The translations under genes and the position numbers were made by a program. The notes below the pieces were generated by a model that was not told where the DNA came from, did not search any database, and saw only the letters and a program-made list of their open reading frames with translations. A stretch of DNA of 44,576 nucleotides, from positions 1-44,576 of IMG/VR virus record IMGVR_UViG_3300046018_000237. One strand, given 5' to 3'. Of this stretch, positions 30,105 through 39,262 are shown piece after piece; the first letter of the stretch is position 1; each line of letters starts with the position of its first letter. Source of the stretch: a virus.

Positions 30105-32362
30105 GTTTAGATTTAACCCAGCTTGTAGTTGCGGATTTCTCAGGAGGAATCACCGACTACATTCTAGACGCACAACCGAATCAAGCTGCAACGATGGAGA
30201 ACTTTCTTATTGATCCAAATAAGAAAGCTGTAATTGCTCCCGGTTCTCAGGTGTTTGCGTCTAACATGTACCAGATACCTGACGGTAACGTGAGGATCTC
30301 TGGTGCGTTTGCGTCTGTACTGCCTGAGTTATTTTTAGCAGCTTCACGAAAACTTTGGGTTCCAAACACTTCTGCTTTCTTAGAGCTTGTTGGACCGTCC
30401 TCAAACCCTGCTTATTCGCTTGGCGACACAACCACACAGTATGCGTTTGCCGAGTGGAACGAGCACGTATTTAGCTCTAATACTCTTTTTGCTAGTCCTA
30501 TTAAAATGTACAAAGACGGTTCTAACGTATGGCAGACCAGAACAGCCGGATTGCCTGATCTAGCAACAAGCCCTACGTGTACATCGAGCGGAGGAACAGG
30601 TAACAGCTATATTTATGCATTTCACTACTACTATACGTACACTGTGGGTACTACTGTATTTGAAGACTACGGTCCTACAACTATTGTTTCTGTGACGAAT
30701 GCAGGAGCCCCTAACGTAAACCAAATCAACATTGCAGCAGTACCAACTCTTGCAAACGGTGCAACGCTTAACTACGACACTTCTAACTTAAAAGTTTATA
30801 TTTATAGGACACAAGCAGGGGGTACTGTACTTTATAAAATAGGGCAGGTGAATAATGGTACGGCAACTTTTACGGACAATTTCGCTGACACAACTATTTC
30901 TACTAATTTACTTCTGTACACCAATAGCGGTGTGCTTGATAACGATCCTCCTCCTTTATGTAAGTATATCCATACTGTAAATGGCGTTTGCTATTATGCT
31001 CATACTAAATCGGGCTCTCAAGTTTTTAAAAATAGGGTTTTCCAAAGTGTTCAAGATGACCCTGACTCCGTACCTACAACTAACTACATCGACCTCCTTG
31101 ACGAGATTACTGGTATTTCATCTTATACAGATAACCCTATTGTATTTACTAAGAATCACGCTTACAGGTTAAATGGCAGTTACAATGAGCTTGGGCAGGG
31201 TACAGTAAGTTTTGAGGACATTACAAAAACTATCGGATGCGTGTCTCATAACTCAATCGTGCAAACTAGGTATGGCGTTTTTTGGGCGGGAAACGATGGA
31301 TTCTATTGGACCGATGGTTTTAGTTTTAAGAAAATATCTGACAGTATAAATAATACCTACAAAACATTAGTAACTTCTCAGACGGAGATGAATAGAATTT
31401 GCGGTACATACGATACCAAAGATAACCGGGTAATATGGGCAGTAAGCTTGAACGATTCTTCAACCGACAACGACGCTTTTGTAGTACTTGATTTAAGATG
31501 GGGGATCCGCGATGCTTCAACATTTACTACCCGTACTAATGGGGATTCTTTCAGCCCTACTGCTGTTACGTTTTACAACAAGCAGCTTATTAGAGCGGAC
31601 CGTAGAGGTTATGTTTTTAAGCACGATGCTTCTTATACTACTGACCCTAAAGTAGATACTTCAAAAACTCCTTCTCAGTGGACCACTAAGGGTATCGTTC
31701 CTCTCTACAAATCGGCTGCGTTTAATTTTAGCTTACCTGTTGTACGTAAATGGGTTCCAAAGATTCTTACCACTTTCGAAAACGTAACGAATGCGTCTAT
31801 CCAAGTTTCTCGTATCAACGACAACTCGAGCGGGGAGCTTGATACAAAAGAGATCCGCTACCGTGGAAATTTTGTGTGGGGAGATCCCACACCTACTTGG
31901 GGTACTGACTCTTATCTTTGGTCGTTCTACAATCTCATCGAAGAGATGCGCCGATTCCCAGCAGGTGGGTTGCGCTGCTCTTACATGCAGGTCGTGATCA
32001 CACAAAGCTTTACTAATATTTACAACTCCGATTCATTGGGGCTTGCTACTGTTGATACAGGAACTAAAACGGTAACCTTAGCTAGTGGTTCGTGGCCTAC
32101 AGAGATTGTAGATTACTACGTATCTTTAGCGGGGGACGGGTATGTTGAGGATTTACAAATTACCGCAGTAAGCGGTGGGGTGCTTACGTACCTTGACCCT
32201 TTAAGCTCAGCCGATGCAGGGTCTCAGAAGTGGTTGATTCGTGGCAACCCTAAAGGCGAAGTTATTAACATGCTTTCTTATATTGTTTACTTTGCACCAA
32301 TGACAGATCAATCTTACAAAACTTGGAGAACTGAGCAGGATAGTACTGGGGCGAACGCATGA
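30101..32362 (+). CDS. Tail nozzle / stabilisation protein, 753 aa
   Basis: A large, strand-rich protein whose N-terminus (ADFSGGITDYILDAQPNQAATMENF) resembles the opening of podoviral tail hub/nozzle proteins (T7 gp12- or P22 gp10-like), with repeated blade-like segments (VVLDLRWGIRD, GIFWAGNDG-like). It is followed by the adaptor-like gene. It would close the portal channel and form the tail tip. Family assignment is by general form and position. Confidence 0.7.
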   Translation: MSLDLTQLVVADFSGGITDYILDAQPNQAATMENFLIDPNKKAVIAPGSQVFASNMYQIPDGNVRISGAFASVLPELFLAASRKLWVPNTSAFLELVGPSSNPAYSLGDTTTQYAFAEWNEHVFSSNTLFASPIKMYKDGSNVWQTRTAGLPDLATSPTCTSSGGTGNSYIYAFHYYYTYTVGTTVFEDYGPTTIVSVTNAGAPNVNQINIAAVPTLANGATLNYDTSNLKVYIYRTQAGGTVLYKIGQVNNGTATFTDNFADTTISTNLLLYTNSGVLDNDPPPLCKYIHTVNGVCYYAHTKSGSQVFKNRVFQSVQDDPDSVPTTNYIDLLDEITGISSYTDNPIVFTKNHAYRLNGSYNELGQGTVSFEDITKTIGCVSHNSIVQTRYGVFWAGNDGFYWTDGFSFKKISDSINNTYKTLVTSQTEMNRICGTYDTKDNRVIWAVSLNDSSTDNDAFVVLDLRWGIRDASTFTTRTNGDSFSPTAVTFYNKQLIRADRRGYVFKHDASYTTDPKVDTSKTPSQWTTKGIVPLYKSAAFNFSLPVVRKWVPKILTTFENVTNASIQVSRINDNSSGELDTKEIRYRGNFVWGDPTPTWGTDSYLWSFYNLIEEMRRFPAGGLRCSYMQVVITQSFTNIYNSDSLGLATVDTGTKTVTLASGSWPTEIVDYYVSLAGDGYVEDLQITAVSGGVLTYLDPLSSADAGSQKWLIRGNPKGEVINMLSYIVYFAPMTDQSYKTWRTEQDSTGANA

Positions 32363-32694
32363 TTAAGCTATATGTATCCCAGCTAACGGATCAATTCTTA
32401 CAAAGAAATTTTAGGATTATTGGGGATATATTTGATGCAAGCCCTTTTCTAAGGGGGGAGTGGCGCTTTATGACATTCCAAATAAAGGCAACAGGATCAG
32501 CTGTAAAAATACCGCATACATTGTCGTATACCCCACTAGATGCCATATTTTTATCAGTGGTCGGGGGTACGGCGACATTTAATTATAGCAGTTTTGATGC
32601 TACCTATATTAGTATTAATGCTACAGTAACCGCTTCGCCGATGACCATTCGTGCAATTATAGGAAGACATTCGGAGGAAGGTGTAAATGTATAG
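32359..32694 (+). CDS. Hypothetical tail protein, 111 aa
   Basis: Starts with an ATGA overlap to the nozzle gene and overlaps the adaptor start. N-terminal helical part (DQFLQRNFRIIGDIF), then a beta sandwich-like part with LSYTPLDAIFLSVVGG and NATVTASPMTIRAIIG, typical of small tail appendage connectors. No family recognised. Confidence 0.65.
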   Translation: MIKLYVSQLTDQFLQRNFRIIGDIFDASPFLRGEWRFMTFQIKATGSAVKIPHTLSYTPLDAIFLSVVGGTATFNYSSFDATYISINATVTASPMTIRAIIGRHSEEGVNV

Positions 32695-33379
32695 TCCAAC
32701 GTATTCAGAGCTTAAAGCTAACTTACAAAAGGAATTAGACCTCGAGGACGAAACATTCATTACCCCAAATGAGTTGCTGAACTACTTTAACGAAGCGGTG
32801 GATATTGTAGAAGCTGCTATCCACAATATTTACGAAGATTACTTCCTCGTTTCTACCTCTCTTTCATTAGTGAGCGGGACCTCCACCTACTCACTCCCCA
32901 CAGACATTTACGCGCAGAAGATCCGCGCTATACTATACAACGATGGTGGGGCAAACATGTACGATATCAAAAGGCTTAAAAAGCTTTCTGATATTAACTT
33001 CGTTCGCAACAATAATTTGTACCAGTACATCATCACCAACGACGGTACTGCCGGGCTTCAACTAAAATTCTTTCCTACCCCCAACGAAACAACCACAAAT
33101 ATTACTATGTGGTATCTCCGTAACGCTAAAAAGTTTTCGGCAGATGCAGACGTTTGTGATATTCCTGAATTTACATCGGTAATTATTGCCTACGTTCGTT
33201 GGAAGTGTATGGCTAAAGAAGGACACCCAGATCAAATGTCTGCACAGCAAACTTTACAAGTAGTTCGCCAAGAGATGGTGGACACATTAACAGCAAGAGT
33301 CCCAGATGAAGATAATCAGATCACACAAGATCTTTCTTTCTACAATGAGTTCGACTCTCTAAACGGAGGAAATTGGTAA
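32687..33379 (+). CDS. Head-tail adaptor (gp4/gp11-like), 230 aa
   Basis: The N-terminal helix pair (ITPNELLNYFNEAVDIVEAAI, given here in two parts: ITPNELLNYF and NEAVDIVEAAI) plus the SGTSTYSLPTDI strand and the helix of VRWKCMAKEGHPDQ are hallmarks of podoviral adaptor proteins that bind under the portal ring. GGAGGAAG precedes the ATG. It lies between the nozzle and the ejected-protein genes. Confidence 0.75.
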   Translation: MYSPTYSELKANLQKELDLEDETFITPNELLNYFNEAVDIVEAAIHNIYEDYFLVSTSLSLVSGTSTYSLPTDIYAQKIRAILYNDGGANMYDIKRLKKLSDINFVRNNNLYQYIITNDGTAGLQLKFFPTPNETTTNITMWYLRNAKKFSADADVCDIPEFTSVIIAYVRWKCMAKEGHPDQMSAQQTLQVVRQEMVDTLTARVPDEDNQITQDLSFYNEFDSLNGGNW

Positions 33380-34086
33380 TGAGTGGACCAGCAACACCCG
33401 CACCTACGCCTGTGCCCAATGGATTAACACCTGAACAAGAAGCAGCAATGCAAGCTCAAACGCAAGCTGCGGCAGCTCAAAACGCGCAAATGCAGCAGCT
33501 ACTCGCAAATATTACCGCAGTAGGGGACGCAGGTCCCCAGCTTCAATACAATCCTATCAAGCGGATGGTTAAGAAAGCTGACGGTACGACTGAACCAGTA
33601 GACGCAAACTACGTCCCTAAAGAGGGCGAGTCTATTGTTGGGCAGCTTCAAGACGAATATAAAATGAAGGGTGGCGATAGCATCACCCAAGCTCTACTTC
33701 AGAAGCAAGGACTCGAAGAGTCTGGGGCAATGGATAAAGCTAACCGCCAGGGGCAGCAAGCGCTACAGAACGCTAACGCTTCACTCGGTATGCGTGGTGG
33801 TTTAAACCAACAGAACCGAGCTAACCTTGCTCGCTCTAATATGCGCGATTCTTTAATGGCTAATCAAGACGTAGCAAAGCAGGGTATGTCTCAGAGAATG
33901 GATATTCAGAATCAAGGTCAGCAAATGAACAGAGACGCCGACAAGCAAAACTTGGGTACACTCCTTACTTCTATCGGCGGCGTAAATCAATTCGATCTCG
34001 AGAAGTACAAGCAACAAATGGCGGTACAGGCTGCCAATAAACAAGCTGACGCAACTTCACACGCAGGTGGGGGCGGAAAGAAGTAA
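33379..34086 (+). CDS. Gln/Ala-rich internal virion protein, 235 aa
   Basis: ATG 33379 shares a base with the adaptor stop and has GGAGG upstream. The protein is low-complexity and Gln/Ala/Met-rich (AAMQAQTQAAAAQNAQMQQL), with a Gly-rich end. Similar helical proteins are stored in podovirus heads and ejected with the DNA. A frame to 33373 (TTG) is rejected. Confidence 0.65.
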   Translation: MSGPATPAPTPVPNGLTPEQEAAMQAQTQAAAAQNAQMQQLLANITAVGDAGPQLQYNPIKRMVKKADGTTEPVDANYVPKEGESIVGQLQDEYKMKGGDSITQALLQKQGLEESGAMDKANRQGQQALQNANASLGMRGGLNQQNRANLARSNMRDSLMANQDVAKQGMSQRMDIQNQGQQMNRDADKQNLGTLLTSIGGVNQFDLEKYKQQMAVQAANKQADATSHAGGGGKK

Positions 34087-34502
34087 TGTTTAAGAAGCTA
34101 CAAAAATCAGAAGTTCCTAAAGAGCTTCTTGATTATTTTATGCTTTCTTGTTTCGGAGGTACTCAAGGAGAGGACTATTACCGTTACGATTTCATGTACG
34201 CATTCCATGACGAGGAATCAATGCCTTCAAGCTTTGTGCTCGCTCAAGAGTACGCGAAAGACTATATCTGGTTACCCTTTGGAGGCACGATCCCATCGGC
34301 TCGGGGGTTCACTTCGGTAAAGAATTTCCATGAAATGATAGAAGATTTGAGTCATACTTATAAGCATATAGGGGCTCAAGTAAGAAACGATAATTACCCC
34401 ATGCTTAAGATGTACTTAGCGATGAAGTTTGAGGTTATCGGTACAAGAAGAAATCCTGAAGGGCAAATCTTCTTAGAATTTTATAAAAAGGTAGGAGAGT
34501 AA
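34086..34502 (+). CDS. Hypothetical protein, possible GNAT-like fold, 138 aa
   Basis: The C-terminal text (YPMLKMYLAMKFEVIGTRR then a beta strand IFLEFYKKV) has the helix-strand ending of some GNAT acetyltransferases, and similar small proteins occur among ejection genes of podoviruses. The acetyl-CoA pyrophosphate loop is not clear. I give a fold hint, not a function. It includes GGCTCGGGGG at 34298 coding for A-R-G. Confidence 0.6.
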   Translation: MFKKLQKSEVPKELLDYFMLSCFGGTQGEDYYRYDFMYAFHDEESMPSSFVLAQEYAKDYIWLPFGGTIPSARGFTSVKNFHEMIEDLSHTYKHIGAQVRNDNYPMLKMYLAMKFEVIGTRRNPEGQIFLEFYKKVGE

Positions 34503-34503
34503 A

Positions 34504-34851
34504 ATGGATCCATTAACGATTGGTCTGGTTGGTTCGGGGTTACTTGGTGGGTTTTTAGGAAACCAAGCAAAAGATAGACAACAACAAAAATCAGCGGAGC
34601 TTCGTGCTGCTGAAATTCGTGCTAGTCCTTGGACTAAAATGGCTCCTTCTACTCAAATTGATTTTAACGGCGGAAACGCTGCGGGATCAATGATTCAAGG
34701 TGGGATCGGTGGGCTTCAGCAAGGGCAAGCTATCGGGCAAGCTTCTCAGCAAAACGATTTAATGAAGCAGTGGCTAAAGGCTAAACAACCTTCTTTAATG
34801 GGCGCACAAACAGCTATGATGGGTGCTCCTGTTCCAAACCAATTCGACTAG
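34504..34851 (+). CDS. Ejection-type small protein with glycine zipper, 115 aa
   Basis: Starts MDPLTIGLVGSGLLGGFLGNQ, a glycine-rich hydrophobic segment able to insert in a membrane, then a Gln/Ala-rich part (DRQQQKSAELRAAEIRASPW) and Gly/Gln repeats. This design fits proteins that line the DNA-ejection conduit. AGGAGAG before the ATG. Confidence 0.65.
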   Translation: MDPLTIGLVGSGLLGGFLGNQAKDRQQQKSAELRAAEIRASPWTKMAPSTQIDFNGGNAAGSMIQGGIGGLQQGQAIGQASQQNDLMKQWLKAKQPSLMGAQTAMMGAPVPNQFD

Positions 34852-34859
34852 GATAAAAT

Positions 34860-36017
34860 ATGGCTAACTTCGATATCAATGATTTGTTAACTCGTTTGAA
34901 AAAGAATGTTGGCCCGTCTTCGTCAATGGCGCAGACAACTCCTGATACTGCTGACTCAATCGCGCAAGACTTAAACACAAGCCTTAATGTGGACGCGGCT
35001 CCTGTAGAGCAAAAGGGGTTTGTGGCACAAACTGTTTCTTCAGGTCTGTCACCCGCTGACAAAGAAAAAAGAAACATGATTGAGCAGCAACTATTTCAAG
35101 GGTTGCAAGATAGACTCGGTGGATTGCCTCAAGACCAAGCGTTAATGGAGATGAGAGCGCAGCAATCACAGCCTGTAGATTTGAGCGGGGCCTACGAGAT
35201 AGCTAGGGCCGCTGGGGCAAAAGATGCAGGTGCAAAGTACGTTGCACCAAAAGATACTCAGATAGACGACGTATCCAAGTTAAAGACCGCATTAGAAAAA
35301 GCTCAGGGCGGCATCACTGACGACCAAGAAAACTTCCTTAGATACCAAGCTGGGAATAGAGACGCTCAATCTCAAAGAAACGCAATCAATCAGCAACGAT
35401 TGAATGAAATGATTTACGGTAAGCAAGTATCTGGGCTAAGAAATGATAAAGTTCTAAATGATCTAGTTGAGAAGAACAATGCAATCACAAGAACTTCTGA
35501 TATTTTATTCTCTCCGGGGCAGCAAATTAATACCACATCGCTTCACGACTTACAGCAAACCGTAACAGGAGCTTTGACGGGTCTTAAAGGTAGCGGTGGT
35601 GTTACAGAGCGTTCACAAAGATACATGGACAGCTTAGAAACTAAATTTGCTGAACTTGAGCAGAAGTTTGGTAACGTAGATTCTATCCCAATGGACAACC
35701 CAATTCTTCAGCATTACCTAACTCTCGCTCAAGAAGGGCAAGCGTTCATTCAAGAGCAAGCTGATAAGCGGGTTAAGACTCTTTCTGGGGGCCACGAAAA
35801 CATCACTAATTTGCCTACGTATAAAGACATGTTTCAGCAGCAAATTGATGACATTAAATCAAACATAGCAAAGCCTCGCTACAACCAGACAACGAACAAA
35901 ACCGCGCAGAACTTCAAAAGTACTTATGGTGCTAGCCCAAATACGGCAGTAGCTACAGGATCAGACATGGCGTCAATGGCGGCTCAGGAGCTTGCAAGAA
36001 GAAAGAAAAATAACTAA
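34860..36017 (+). CDS. Putative ejected internal virion protein, 385 aa
   Basis: Long, helical, Gln/Asp-rich protein (NINQRRLNEMI-like, QTVTGALTGLKGSGG, EQADKRVKTLSGGHEN) with no enzyme motif. It sits between two other ejection-type genes and shares a base with the next start (TAATG). Probable role in DNA delivery across the envelope. Confidence 0.65.
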   Translation: MANFDINDLLTRLKKNVGPSSSMAQTTPDTADSIAQDLNTSLNVDAAPVEQKGFVAQTVSSGLSPADKEKRNMIEQQLFQGLQDRLGGLPQDQALMEMRAQQSQPVDLSGAYEIARAAGAKDAGAKYVAPKDTQIDDVSKLKTALEKAQGGITDDQENFLRYQAGNRDAQSQRNAINQQRLNEMIYGKQVSGLRNDKVLNDLVEKNNAITRTSDILFSPGQQINTTSLHDLQQTVTGALTGLKGSGGVTERSQRYMDSLETKFAELEQKFGNVDSIPMDNPILQHYLTLAQEGQAFIQEQADKRVKTLSGGHENITNLPTYKDMFQQQIDDIKSNIAKPRYNQTTNKTAQNFKSTYGASPNTAVATGSDMASMAAQELARRKKNN

Positions 36018-37531
36018 TGGATTTTTCTAAATTAAGTGATGCAGATTTAGAGGCCGTTGCTAACAACGATATGTCTAAAGTTTCAGACGAAGGTTTGAAA
36101 CATATCGCGGGGACATCTGACACATTTAACGAAAAAGAAGCACAACCATCTATTTCACTAGGCGAGAGAATGATCGCAAAAAACTTCGGGTCTACCCCCG
36201 AAGCAATGGCTAACTATATAAAACAAGAACACCCAGACATGGACGTAAAAGTTCATGAAGGTGAAGTGTTCGCTAAGTCTCCAACGGATAAAGACTACAA
36301 AGCCTTAGATCCGAAAGGGTTCTTCGGTAAAGGAATGTTCCACCCAAGCACTTGGGATTGGAAAGATTTTGGAGATATTCCCGCTGATGTAGTGGCGGGG
36401 ATCGCTCAAGGTGCTGCGGGTACTGCGGGGGCCGCTGCTGGTTTACCTGGGGCCGCCGCCGCTACAGCTGGAGCAACCGCCGGAACAGAAGCACTGAAAC
36501 AAATGCTCGGAGATAAACTTGGTATCCCAGATAATTACAATTTAAAAGAAGGTTTAGTAAATACAGCTATTGGTGGGGCTACCCCTGGGGTTGGAAAATT
36601 AATTGGGAAAGTTGCAGCACCAGTAGGCGAAGCCGTTGCAAACGCTGGTAAAGGAATATATAATTCAGCCTTTGATAAAGTTGATCGAGCTTTAATGACT
36701 AAATACGGTAAGTCTTCGATCGCGGATATATTAAGAGAAAAAGGTTTCGTTGGTGGGATGAACGAAGCTGCTATAGCTGCTGATAAAATTAACAAAGAAA
36801 CAGGCCAAGAACTCGGTAGACTTAGGGAGCACGTTGGTAATTTAGGCGGGATAGAAACACCTACTAATTACTCAAGAGCAGAATCAGTCATAGATAAATA
36901 CAAGGGTAACCCAAACCCTCGAATCAGCAGTATAGGTGAAAAATTACAACAAGAGTTAGAAGCTATTAAAGGAAACGCTAAGCCACAATATCCTAACGAG
37001 CTATCCACACAGCGTTCGGTGATGAGAGATGTGGTGGGTGGAGATTCAGCTTTTGACCAGGCTAAGACAAGTGTAGAACAGGCTCAAAAACAGTTTGATA
37101 AAGGTGTCATGGGCTCGATGGCTGATGCAGAAGATGCTGCCATGAAGAATAAACTTCGCCCCGAAGAATATGATTTATACAGGAAGCTAAAAAAGGATTA
37201 CTCATCTACTACGCAGTTTACACAGAATAAGCTTAATCAAGTGGGAGGTGTCGAATCTAATAAAATTGGAGCAATGCCTGGGGCGATGGATATTATGTTT
37301 GCAACAATGGCCGATGGGCCTAGAGGTCTATGGGGACTAGCAGCTAAGAAGTCTCGGGATATTTACCGAATGACACCTGTCAAAACGAGGTTAGGTTTGG
37401 GTACTGAGAACTTAGGTAAGTACATGCAAGACGGGCTTCAAACACAGTTACAAAATGGGAAAGCTATACCACCTCAAGTTTGGATAGATTTGATGAATAA
37501 TGCTAACAAGGAGAGCAGCAATGAAAAGTAA
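36017..37531 (+). CDS. Putative ejected membrane-active virion protein, 504 aa
   Basis: Residues about 128-165 contain an Ala/Gly-rich hydrophobic stretch (VVAGIAQGAAGTAGAAAG and further AAAATAGATAG), followed by amphipathic helices. The start, DLEAVANNDMSKVSDEGL, is a repeated helix motif seen at the N-terminus of podoviral internal proteins. It may form a transenvelope channel. No lytic transglycosylase motif was seen. Confidence 0.65.
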   Translation: MDFSKLSDADLEAVANNDMSKVSDEGLKHIAGTSDTFNEKEAQPSISLGERMIAKNFGSTPEAMANYIKQEHPDMDVKVHEGEVFAKSPTDKDYKALDPKGFFGKGMFHPSTWDWKDFGDIPADVVAGIAQGAAGTAGAAAGLPGAAAATAGATAGTEALKQMLGDKLGIPDNYNLKEGLVNTAIGGATPGVGKLIGKVAAPVGEAVANAGKGIYNSAFDKVDRALMTKYGKSSIADILREKGFVGGMNEAAIAADKINKETGQELGRLREHVGNLGGIETPTNYSRAESVIDKYKGNPNPRISSIGEKLQQELEAIKGNAKPQYPNELSTQRSVMRDVVGGDSAFDQAKTSVEQAQKQFDKGVMGSMADAEDAAMKNKLRPEEYDLYRKLKKDYSSTTQFTQNKLNQVGGVESNKIGAMPGAMDIMFATMADGPRGLWGLAAKKSRDIYRMTPVKTRLGLGTENLGKYMQDGLQTQLQNGKAIPPQVWIDLMNNANKESSNEK

Positions 37532-37784
37532 AATGAAACACGACGACAGTGAAGTAGAGATGGGCCACGGACCAGAGATGGATGAGAGCAAAGAGGCTCC
37601 AAAGGACCATGAAGTAGAAATGGCTGTGGATGATTTACTACGCGCTCACAAACACAAGTCGAACAAGCACATGATGAAAGCTGTTCATAAGAAGCTTGCA
37701 GAAAAAAAGTCAGCGATCGAATCAATCGCTGACCTTAAAGATGTTCGTAACGACATGTTCACTAAAAAGCCTAAAGGAATGTAA
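37521..37784 (+). CDS. Hypothetical charged protein, 87 aa
   Basis: AAGGAG precedes ATG 37521, so the longer frame from 37500 is rejected. Highly charged, His/Met/Lys-rich (MGHGPEMDESKEAPKDHEVEM). Likely an extended helix. It overlaps the end of the 504-aa gene. Role unknown; possibly a capsid-internal peptide. Confidence 0.65.
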   Translation: MKSKMKHDDSEVEMGHGPEMDESKEAPKDHEVEMAVDDLLRAHKHKSNKHMMKAVHKKLAEKKSAIESIADLKDVRNDMFTKKPKGM

Positions 37785-37786
37785 TT

Positions 37787-38461
37787 ATGGATAAGAGCAT
37801 GTGGTTAAAAATGATGATGGATGAAGAGGCACGTAAACAAGCTGCAGTTCAGGCTCAGCCATCTATTATGGATAGCCCAGAAGAAGCCCAAGATAACATG
37901 AAAACTAGAGCTGCTCTAGATAGTTTGGCGTGGGCTAAAGATCCTGCTGGGTACGCTCTCGGTGGAGGAATTAAAGCAATTCCAACAACAGCAATGAGAG
38001 AATCTGCCGCAGCGTTAGAAAGCAGTCCTTGGAAAAAGATGAGCGAGAAAATGCGTAACTACTTCGGCGAGGGAAAAGGGATAGAGGGAGCAGACTACAC
38101 CCTTGTAGACGGCGGAGAAAAAGCTATCGGCACAAGTTATGGAGATAAATACAAAGAGGGTATTCGTAATTATGACAAGAGTTACTACGATGCTGCTGAC
38201 AATTATAATAATGTATCAACACCAATAACAAGAGTTCAGGCAATTAAAGAGCTAACCCCACAGGTAGACATGCCAATTCATAATATGGATAAAGCAGCTC
38301 TTGATGCAAAACTACTACACATGGATTCTCGCGATATAGGTCAGTTAAAATCAATAAAAGATTTAAAAGACTATATTAAAATGAAAGCCATGAGAGGAAC
38401 TGGTGACCTCTCAGGCACTACATTTGATGCAAGAAACCAGTTAATATTGGATGAAAAATAA
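37787..38461 (+). CDS. Hypothetical C-terminal gene of structural block, 224 aa
   Basis: Starts MDKSMWLKMMMDEEARKQAA three bases after the previous stop. It contains LGGGIKAIPTTAMRESAAAL and a SPWKKMSEKMRNYFG segment resembling SPWTKM in the 115-aa ejection protein (34504), which hints at a shared element. The stop is one base from the stop of the opposing gene, with no terminator between them. Confidence 0.65.
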   Translation: MDKSMWLKMMMDEEARKQAAVQAQPSIMDSPEEAQDNMKTRAALDSLAWAKDPAGYALGGGIKAIPTTAMRESAAALESSPWKKMSEKMRNYFGEGKGIEGADYTLVDGGEKAIGTSYGDKYKEGIRNYDKSYYDAADNYNNVSTPITRVQAIKELTPQVDMPIHNMDKAALDAKLLHMDSRDIGQLKSIKDLKDYIKMKAMRGTGDLSGTTFDARNQLILDEK

Positions 38462-38462
38462 T

Positions 38463-38963
38463 TTATCCGTTTGAAGGATCGTATAGGAATGGAGCTACTG
38501 CCTCCCATTCCATTGGGGTCATACGAGCGTTATTAATGTCGTGAGAGAATAGTTTGTTCTGTTCGATCACAAACTCTGTCTCGTAAAGCTTTTTAAACTC
38601 CTCGTTAGCAGCGGTTTCATCTAACCACTCGTACCCTTTTACAAGCTTACCATCTACTTCTTTGTCAGAAATGATGGGTACGCCTTTACCGTCAAGGGCG
38701 CAGTACTTATTAAGGATAGACTTAGTACCTTCATCGAGAAGGTTACCATGTTTCTTAAATTCATCCATGTAGCGCTTCACTTTGTAGTGGGCGTCGTGAC
38801 TAATGTCAGAGTTTTGGATTTTAATCATCGCACCCTTGAATGGTTCGTTACGGAAGATCATGTAGTTTAGCTTAATCATATTTTTGTATCCTTCTATTAG
38901 TGTCAGTTTCGGCTTAGGTTTAATACTTCTCTCGCCGCCGCCCTCGAGTAAAGTAAATTTCAT
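38463..38963 (-). CDS. Hypothetical protein, 166 aa
   Basis: Last gene of the leftward replication block. The middle (HYKVKRYMDEFKKHGNLLDE, EGTKSILNKYC) and the E-rich C-terminal half (FVIEQNKLFSHDIN) form a helical protein similar in style to DUF1617-like phage proteins, but I am not sure. Its ATG overlaps the stop of the VRR-NUC gene. Confidence 0.65.
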   Translation of the reverse strand: MKFTLLEGGGERSIKPKPKLTLIEGYKNMIKLNYMIFRNEPFKGAMIKIQNSDISHDAHYKVKRYMDEFKKHGNLLDEGTKSILNKYCALDGKGVPIISDKEVDGKLVKGYEWLDETAANEEFKKLYETEFVIEQNKLFSHDINNARMTPMEWEAVAPFLYDPSNG

Positions 38964-39247
38964 AAAGATTTTAACCGATCAAATACTGCGCTCCAATTTT
39001 CTGGGTAAGCAGTAATTCCAATCCCACCACACTCTTCAACTTTTTCAAGGTTGTATTTCTGAAGCCCTTTAGCTTCTGTAGTAAAGCTTTTAAGTTCGAG
39101 TGCGACGAATTTACCGTTAACGCACAATAATAAATCTGGGGTTCCCACCAGGCTCGACTGTTGTATAGAAAAGATGTGTGTTTTAGGTAAATCTTTGAGG
39201 CATTTAACAACACGTTTTCGAAATAAGCTTTCTGGTTTTTGAGCCAT
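38960..39247 (-). CDS. VRR-NUC (PD-(D/E)XK) nuclease, 95 aa
   Basis: The catalytic core reads GTPDLLLCVNGKFVALELKS, with the PD and ExK of the PD-(D/E)XK fold at about residues 36-54; QQSSLVG just before is typical of VRR-NUC proteins. Upstream helices (FRKRVVKCLKDL) complete the small domain. Stand-alone VRR-NUC nucleases act on branched or flapped DNA in phage replication and recombination. It directly follows the DNA polymerase gene. Confidence 0.88.
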   Translation of the reverse strand: MAQKPESLFRKRVVKCLKDLPKTHIFSIQQSSLVGTPDLLLCVNGKFVALELKSFTTEAKGLQKYNLEKVEECGGIGITAYPENWSAVFDRLKSL

Positions 39248-39262
39248 GTACCAAAATAGTAC

